Origin: Tychonema sp. LEGE 07203
GTDB taxonomy: Bacteria > Cyanobacteriota > Cyanobacteriia > Cyanobacteriales > Microcoleaceae
Length of the DNA stretch: 49,868 bases
Assembly: GCF_015207285.1 (NCBI RefSeq)
Contig: NZ_JADEXD010000027.1
Coordinates: 1 to 49,868, forward strand
Reading direction: 5' to 3'
Position numbers and translations under genes: made by a program. This document shows positions 45,163-49,868 of this stretch, piece after piece. The notes beneath the pieces are model-generated. The model did not search any database. It saw only the letters and a program-made list of their open reading frames with translations, and was not told the origin of the DNA. The stretch's first letter is position 1. Each line of letters begins with the position of its first letter.

Positions 45163-45220
45163 TAATATCTAGCGCTACTTTATTTCATTGGTATTACATC
45201 TAACTCAAAACTCAAAACTA

Positions 45221-45898
45221 CTACCGAGCCCAATCAGTACCGCGCCAGATTGTGAAAAACAACACACTAGAAATCAGCGCGCCCAGCAGCCACTTAACAG
45301 CATTTTTAAATAACCCCAAGCGCTGATTTGACTGCACCGTGGCGCTTTGTGTCTTCAACCGTTCCTTGGCCGGAGTAATTCTTGAAAGAATTTGGCTTTT
45401 CAATTCCTGCGGGTTTTGCGTATCCGCTGGTACCCCCAAACGGGTAAGTTCCCCCGCCAAATTCCTTAAATCTTCAGGAGTGCCCTTGTTGAGCCGTTCT
45501 TCCACTTGCTGCAACTGAGCTAATTGTTGATCTGCTTGAGTAGTAATTTGCTTGTTGTTTTGATTGTTGACGTAGATAGTGCCAAAAATTCCCAAAGGCA
45601 GCATCAACAGAAAAACCAGCGCCAGCAGCAGGCAAAGCCAAGACAAAACCTTTAAAAAAGGGTCTTCCAAACGCCTGCGATCGTATCCTTCTCCAAAAAA
45701 TATCAGCGCCATTGCCAACAGAGGAACTGGCACCCGTTCCACTACAGCGCCAATCGTCTGCAATTCCCAGACGCGGTTGCCGAAATTTGCTGGTATCAAA
45801 ACTGCGATCGTATCTAATAAAGACAGAATTAATAAACCGTAGCCAATCCAACGCAGCCTGTAAATAGAAAAACCTTGTTCGCCTTGTACGTCATTCAT
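45221..45898 (-). CDS. HpsJ-like protein, cyanoexosortase A-associated
   Basis: The product is 225 residues from ATG 45898 (MNDVQGEQGFSIYRLRWIGYGLLILSLLDTIAVLIPANF). It has four membrane segments (about 17-37, 53-70, 85-110, 205-222) with a coiled-coil loop (about 118-190, QQLAQLQQVEERLNKGTPEDLRNLAGELTRLGVP). The layout matches HpsJ-like proteins found with cyanoexosortase A; HpsJ was named in hormogonium polysaccharide loci of Nostoc. The 46057 and 46725 genes lie upstream on the same strand, separated by a small repeat element. It may help export or anchor exopolysaccharide or protein sorted by the exosortase; this is inferred. Confidence 0.8.
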   Translation of the reverse strand: MNDVQGEQGFSIYRLRWIGYGLLILSLLDTIAVLIPANFGNRVWELQTIGAVVERVPVPLLAMALIFFGEGYDRRRLEDPFLKVLSWLCLLLALVFLLMLPLGIFGTIYVNNQNNKQITTQADQQLAQLQQVEERLNKGTPEDLRNLAGELTRLGVPADTQNPQELKSQILSRITPAKERLKTQSATVQSNQRLGLFKNAVKWLLGALISSVLFFTIWRGTDWAR

Positions 45899-45962
45899 AA
45901 AATCATCTCTGTTGTTGTTACAAAAAATCTTTGTCGATCGGGACTGATGCACTAAGAGCAAA

Positions 45963-46028
45963 GAAACCGGGTTTTTTACCTAATCTGCGGGTTACAGCAA
46001 ATAATTTTCGTAAAAAACCCGGTTTCTG
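45963..46028. mobile_element. Small inverted-repeat element (AGAAACCGGGTTTTT family)
   Basis: AGAAACCGGGTTTTT (45963-45977) and AAAAACCCGGTTTCT (46014-46028) are perfect complements. The flanking CACCCCGTAAGTCC matches the flank of the copy at 30021, so both are copies of one element. It sits inside the exosortase gene cluster and may weaken read-through to the HpsJ-like gene. Confidence 0.65.
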
Positions 46029-46056
46029 ACCACCCCGTAAGTCCTATTGACTCCCC

Positions 46057-46731
46057 TCAAGGTTCGGGAAACCGAGGCTGCCACCACCCATACCAAGAAA
46101 CCCAAGCATTCTCTAGAATTTTTTGGGCATCTTCTGGAGTTGTTTTATCCAAAGGCACAGACATCTGAGTCCACAAACATCGCCTGTCTTGAATATTTCC
46201 CCTACCCAACAGCCAAAACAGAATGCGGTTCGGCTGCCAATCGCGAGTATTTCGATTGTATCTAAACTGTTCGGAAGTGACTGTAGCACCGCCGCGAGGA
46301 TTGATACACGAACTCAAATACAGTCGATTTTGCTGTTGCAAAATTCCGTGAAACCCCGCTCTTTGAGTGCTTGCTAATGCTAGTTTACCAGGAGATGACT
46401 TGAGAATAGTATGTCCCTTCATCATACCTTCCACATCCCCAATCGTATTTACCGCATAGCGCATCTCTATTTCTAGAGGAATGCTATTTTTTTGATATTC
46501 ATATTTCCTGGCAGCTTTGATTTCTGAAGTATCAATAATTTCTAGCGGCGCGCTCTCAATTGGTTTCCACTCTGCTAGAGGTACCGACTCGGGCAACTCA
46601 AACTGAGTTGCAGAATAATTGCTAGTCGATGGATAAAAAAACACTTTCCCGGCGACTAACAACACCCCTGCAAAAGTAACAGCCAACAGGGAATTCCTAA
46701 CTGGTTTCCAATAGGTAATAGCCATTAGCAA
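46057..46731 (-). CDS. Cyanoexosortase A system-associated protein
   Basis: The 224-residue product has one N-terminal membrane segment (about 12-30) and an extracytoplasmic EpsI-like domain. Recognisable stretches: YEYQKNSIPLEIEMRYAVNTIGDVEGMMKGHT, LYLSSCINPRGGATVTSEQF, and WVSWYGWWQP at the end. This type is encoded directly after cyanoexosortase A; the start overlaps the end of the exosortase gene by seven bases. EpsI-type partners are thought to act with the exosortase in polymer or substrate handling. Confidence 0.85.
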   Translation of the reverse strand: MLMAITYWKPVRNSLLAVTFAGVLLVAGKVFFYPSTSNYSATQFELPESVPLAEWKPIESAPLEIIDTSEIKAARKYEYQKNSIPLEIEMRYAVNTIGDVEGMMKGHTILKSSPGKLALASTQRAGFHGILQQQNRLYLSSCINPRGGATVTSEQFRYNRNTRDWQPNRILFWLLGRGNIQDRRCLWTQMSVPLDKTTPEDAQKILENAWVSWYGWWQPRFPEP

Positions 46732-47576
46732 TTTTGTTTTTTCTTATTTTGCGGTTCCGATTGCAAGATTGCAAACCAGCAGAACAGGCCGAAAATGAAT
46801 ACAGCAATCATCGAAAAGACTACCGAACCACTGCCTTCGTGCCAGTATTTAAATGCTTCTGGTTGAGATAGGGAGACCAGCACTGCCAGGAGAGCAACTC
46901 GCGAGGCATTCACAACAAATGCAATAAGTATTGCTACGATTGGGACTAGAATTTTCTGTCCCGAAGTTGTCGGAAACATCAGCAAGAAAACTAGGGCGAG
47001 TCCTAACAATTGTAGAATTGCATTCACGCCCGAACAGCCGTGATACACTTCGACGCTGCCTTTTTCCAGGATGAGAAAGACTCCTTTTCGCACTACTTCA
47101 AATCCGAGATAGTGCAGGAGAAAAGCTGAAAATTTGGCTGTTATTTGGGCTACGTCAACAAATATTCCTATCAAGCCGGGAGGAATAGCTGTATAGCCAA
47201 GAATTAGAAGTTCCTGCCAATATTGTTTGAGTCCTTTTGTGCCAGAAGCCAGCAATGCGAGACTGATTCCTGACAAAAAAGGCGTTGCTCTAATGAAAAA
47301 GTCGTATCCCGATATTGACGAACTTTTGATCAATATTAAAGCAATTAACGATGTCCCAAAGAAGCTGGCAAAAACTCCGCTTTCAAAAGTTAAGGATTCG
47401 TGCCTTTCCCAAATCAGAAATACCACGACTCCCCAAAACATTAACATTGTGCCGAAGAGGTCACTGTCGTTTGTTCTGGCAGTCAGAGTTAGGTGTAGGG
47501 CAATCAAGCCGGAGGCTATGCCTAACACCCAGTATTTAGGTTCTTGGATCTGTTTGAGCCAGTTGATTTCAATCAT
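46725..47576 (-). CDS. Cyanoexosortase A
   Basis: Exosortases are membrane transpeptidases that cut proteins with PEP-CTERM-like tails and usually go with exopolysaccharide genes. The 283-residue product has eight or so membrane helices and the catalytic triad: Cys181 in VEVYHGCSGVNAI, Arg226 in VVNASRVALLAVL, and His246 in KYWHEGSGS. These motifs and the partner genes indicate the cyanobacterial type A. No PEP-CTERM target is seen in the window. rfbB lies upstream on the same strand across 227 bp. Confidence 0.92.
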   Translation of the reverse strand: MIEINWLKQIQEPKYWVLGIASGLIALHLTLTARTNDSDLFGTMLMFWGVVVFLIWERHESLTFESGVFASFFGTSLIALILIKSSSISGYDFFIRATPFLSGISLALLASGTKGLKQYWQELLILGYTAIPPGLIGIFVDVAQITAKFSAFLLHYLGFEVVRKGVFLILEKGSVEVYHGCSGVNAILQLLGLALVFLLMFPTTSGQKILVPIVAILIAFVVNASRVALLAVLVSLSQPEAFKYWHEGSGSVVFSMIAVFIFGLFCWFAILQSEPQNKKKQNC

Positions 47577-47803
47577 TGCTGCTTTTTTGTTTTTTACTAA
47601 AAGCTTCTAAAATGCTCGATCGGGTAACTCTATAGAAATTATCAGCCACAAACACTTGAATTTATGCGTTTGGGATGACTGTTAACTAAATATTCACAAA
47701 TCTTGACAAGAATCAATGTGTGTGATACTTACTTCTACCTAATTAAATCTGAAGAATTTGTAGGGCGTGCAGCGGGCACCGGATGCGAATTAACAATTAC
47801 CAG

Positions 47804-48913
47804 TTACTCAGGAGCGTAAACTTTTCGGTAGTAGGTTTGATATTCGTCGGAAAGCAGGGGTTCCCACCACTGGCGATGGGCTAAGTACCATTCTACGGTT
47901 TGCCGCAAACCTTCTTCGACTGTGACTGAGGGAGTCCAACCTAGTTCTGTTTGAATTTTGCTGGCATCAATAGCGTAACGCCGATCGTGCCCGGCTCTGT
48001 CTTTGACAAATGAGATCAGTTGTTCGCAAGGACGGGCGGGCAAATCTTCGGCTAGTTCGTCCATTAGCTGGCAGAGCATTTTGACTAAATCGAGATTTTT
48101 TACCTCGTTGTTGCCGCCAACATTGTAGGTTTCTCCTGGTTTGCCGCGGTGGATAACGGTATCTAAAGCGCGGCAGTGGTCGAGGACATACAGCCAATCT
48201 CGGACGTTTTGACCGTCGCCGTATACTGGCAGGGGTTTGCCGAGCAGCATATTGATGCACATTAATGGAATCAGCTTTTCGGGGAAGTGATAGGGGCCGT
48301 AATTGTTGGAACAGTTGGTGATGATTGTGGGGAGGTCGTAGGTGTGGAAATAGGCGCGGGCGAGGTGGTCGCTGCCGGCTTTGGAGGCTGAGTAGGGGCT
48401 GTTGGGGGAGTAGGCGGTGGTTTCGGTAAATGCTGGGTCGTCGGGGCCGAGGCTGCCGTAAACTTCGTCGGTGGAAACGTGGAGGAAGCGCATTTTTGCT
48501 TTGAGAGACGAGTCGTCTGTTGCTTCAAAGTGCTTGCGGAAGGCTTCTAGGAGTGTGAAGGTTCCGACGACGTTGGTTTGAACGAAGGCTGCAGGCCCGA
48601 TAATTGACCTGTCAACGTGGGATTCTGCGGCAAAGTGGGCGACTGTGTTGATGTTTTCTTGTTTGAGCAAGCTATCGACTAGGGCTCGATCGCAAATATC
48701 TCCGTGTACAAACCGAAAATTTTCTCCTCCTTCTAAGGTTGCTAGGGTTTGTCTGTTGCCGGCGTAGGTTAAAGCGTCGAGTACGATTACTCGATCGCCC
48801 GGATAGCTGCTGCACCAGTGATGCACAAAATTCGAGCCGATAAATCCAGCCCCGCCCGTCACCAACAATCGATGGGGTTCTCGCTCAATGCCTTGATTTC
48901 CGCTGTCTGTCAT
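47804..48913 (-). CDS. rfbB: dTDP-glucose 4,6-dehydratase
   Basis: RfbB makes dTDP-4-keto-6-deoxyglucose, the precursor of rhamnose and other deoxysugars in surface polysaccharides. The product is 369 residues from ATG 48913 (MTDSGNQGIEREPHRLLVTGGAGFIGSN); an ATG at 48937 would add eight. NAD-binding GGAGFIG (20-26), VSTDEVYGSL with the catalytic Asp-Glu pair, and YxxxK in NSPYSASKAGSDHLA are all present, as is YGDGQNVRDWLYV. Other rfb/rml genes are not adjacent. The link to the exosortase cluster (surface polymers) is by position only. Confidence 0.96.
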   Translation of the reverse strand: MTDSGNQGIEREPHRLLVTGGAGFIGSNFVHHWCSSYPGDRVIVLDALTYAGNRQTLATLEGGENFRFVHGDICDRALVDSLLKQENINTVAHFAAESHVDRSIIGPAAFVQTNVVGTFTLLEAFRKHFEATDDSSLKAKMRFLHVSTDEVYGSLGPDDPAFTETTAYSPNSPYSASKAGSDHLARAYFHTYDLPTIITNCSNNYGPYHFPEKLIPLMCINMLLGKPLPVYGDGQNVRDWLYVLDHCRALDTVIHRGKPGETYNVGGNNEVKNLDLVKMLCQLMDELAEDLPARPCEQLISFVKDRAGHDRRYAIDASKIQTELGWTPSVTVEEGLRQTVEWYLAHRQWWEPLLSDEYQTYYRKVYAPE

Positions 48914-49271
48914 AAAAATAAGAGTTTTTCCAATCACTAAGCCTTTTCAAAAGTAGCCTTAAATGTAGTTTCTCATCAAGTGTTGGTCGCTCTGCGATTA
49001 AATTTTCTGTTGTCGGACTTCAGATTTTCTGATTTGGGGGCGCTGAAATATTGACTCAACAGACTTAAATTTTTATCTATATTTTGAGCGTAACGCTTAC
49101 ATAACAAGGCTTTCATTGTTTGTTTCTGGAAATTTAAAATTTTAGTTGCGATCGGGCGATCTTTGACATTTGCGATCGATCTGTGATTTGGGCGGCGATC
49201 GCCTGTTGATAGATTTGTAAAGAGCTGTTACCATTTATTTTTTAATTATCCTTTACAAAATCCAGACCACC
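48914..49271. other. Divergent intergenic region, rfbB / secreted protein
   Basis: This 358-bp spacer has several HIP1-type sites (GCGATCG near 49147, 49171, 49195), a GCGTAACGC palindrome at 49068-49076, and an AT-rich block at 49220-49255 that could be a promoter of the 49272 gene. No gene seen. Confidence 0.4.
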
Positions 49272-49772
49272 ATGAAGAAGTTTCAAGTGTTAGCTGGCAT
49301 TGCTTCCGTCGCCGCGATCGCAAGCAGCATCGCTATCGGTGACGCTGCATCTGCTTTCCCCTGTTCCTACAAAAAATCTGGGGCGGCTCAATCTGGTTCT
49401 GCGACAACGCTCCTGGGTTCGGGCGGCTCGGATGGAATGAATCCGTGGAAATCGTACAAAACAGCAGCTTTGGGTTTGCTGGGTTTGGCTGGGGTTTTGG
49501 GTGGCGGTGCGGCTTACATGAGCTATCGCGCCGGCCAGCGGGCCTCTGCGGCTTGTGCTGCGATGAGCGATAATTTTGAAGTTTTTGAAGAGCCAGTTGA
49601 GCCGATCGCAGATGCAGGTTTTTCTGAATGCCTGGAAGTTGGCGAACTCGATTTGGCGGCGGCGGTTGCTGTAGCTGAGACAGCAGATGCGGTTGCAGTC
49701 GTTCGCGAACACCCGGAAGCTCCTGGTGGCGAGCTAGATTTGCCTGTTTCGCCAGTTGGTCAATTGAATTAG
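49272..49772 (+). CDS. Secreted or membrane protein of unknown function
   Basis: The 166-residue product has a Sec-type signal peptide (about 1-28, MKKFQVLAGIASVAAIASSI, then GDAASA). The mature part has a short Ser/Gly linker with one Cys (FPCSYKKSG), a membrane segment with glycine zipper (about 66-82, ALGLLGLAGVLGGGAAYMSY), and an acidic, Ala/Val-rich tail (about 95-166) with almost no positive charge. There is no PEP-CTERM tail, so it is not an obvious substrate of the nearby exosortase. I do not recognise the family. It could be an outer-membrane or thylakoid lumen-associated protein. Confidence 0.65.
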   Translation: MKKFQVLAGIASVAAIASSIAIGDAASAFPCSYKKSGAAQSGSATTLLGSGGSDGMNPWKSYKTAALGLLGLAGVLGGGAAYMSYRAGQRASAACAAMSDNFEVFEEPVEPIADAGFSECLEVGELDLAAAVAVAETADAVAVVREHPEAPGGELDLPVSPVGQLN

Positions 49773-49841
49773 AAAAGTGCGATCGAGTTGAAAGCGCGAT
49801 CGTCCTATAGAACCCATTTGATATCTATTCTGCGTAAATCT

Positions 49842-49859
49842 CAGAAACCGGGTTTCTGT
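49842..49859. repeat. Compact AGAAACCGGGTTTCT palindrome
   Basis: TCAGAAACC and GGGTTTCTG pair almost perfectly around the centre. It is the solo form of the element family at 30021 and 45963. Confidence 0.6.
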
Positions 49860-49868
49860 CTATATTTC

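Overview
The window comes from a cyanobacterium, most likely a filamentous non-heterocystous Oscillatoriales genome of the Microcoleus/Oscillatoria type. The sequence-level reasons are: frequent HIP1 octamers (GCGATCGC) on both strands; a phycobilisome core-membrane linker (apcE); a cyanobacterial ATP synthase operon with paired b and b' subunits; the photosystem II peptide Psb30; RpaB; NarM; a heme c_n assembly factor (CCB2/CCB4 type); and many short intergenic repeats (heptamer arrays, GC-rich palindromes, small inverted-repeat elements). The genus is an inference from style; I could not run a search.

Layout. 1-1151: start of an RND efflux pump (minus strand, cut by the window edge) facing a truncated apolipoprotein N-acyltransferase. 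1696-10497: housekeeping and small genes (bestrophin, recJ, psb30, a YkgJ protein, YggT/Ycf19, aroE, a P-loop ATPase). 11526-16164: apcE with its own terminator, divergent from a methyltransferase. 16623-18850: small cyanobacterial protein, a DUF433 antitoxin beside a toxin stub, a Uma2 nuclease and a HigBA-like pair. 18939-20622: moaA and narM, divergent, both needed for nitrate reductase. 21310-27654: atpI-atpB-atpE-atpF2-atpF-atpH-atpA-atpG, ending in an intrinsic terminator. 27963-34572: an accessory stretch of Uma2 genes, DUF2442, twin XRE regulators, unknown genes, DUF29 and a GTPase. 34845-38702: ferredoxin, DUF3326, a CPBP protease and the TIGR02587/TIGR02588 pair. 38759-40837: a toxin-antitoxin cluster (PemK pair, a PIN/WD40 chimera, HicB with a broken HicA, Phd/PIN). 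40883-44246: radA divergent from rpaB, then the complex C assembly gene. 44298-45022: another PIN toxin pair. 45221-47576: a cyanoexosortase A system with an HpsJ-like protein, next to rfbB. The window ends with a small secreted or membrane protein.

What stands out is how far short repeats have entered the genes. Four conserved proteins (RecJ, AroE, the methyltransferase and the DUF3326 protein) carry in-frame low-complexity inserts made from palindromic repeats that also occur between genes. Two of them share the same perfect 21-bp palindrome read in the same frame. Several toxin genes are decaying: HicA has an in-frame TGA, the DUF433 partner is a 14-codon stub, and a recent 83-bp copy of a PIN gene has been joined to a WD40 repeat fragment beside a small inverted-repeat element. 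I found no tRNA, rRNA, CRISPR array or intact transposase.
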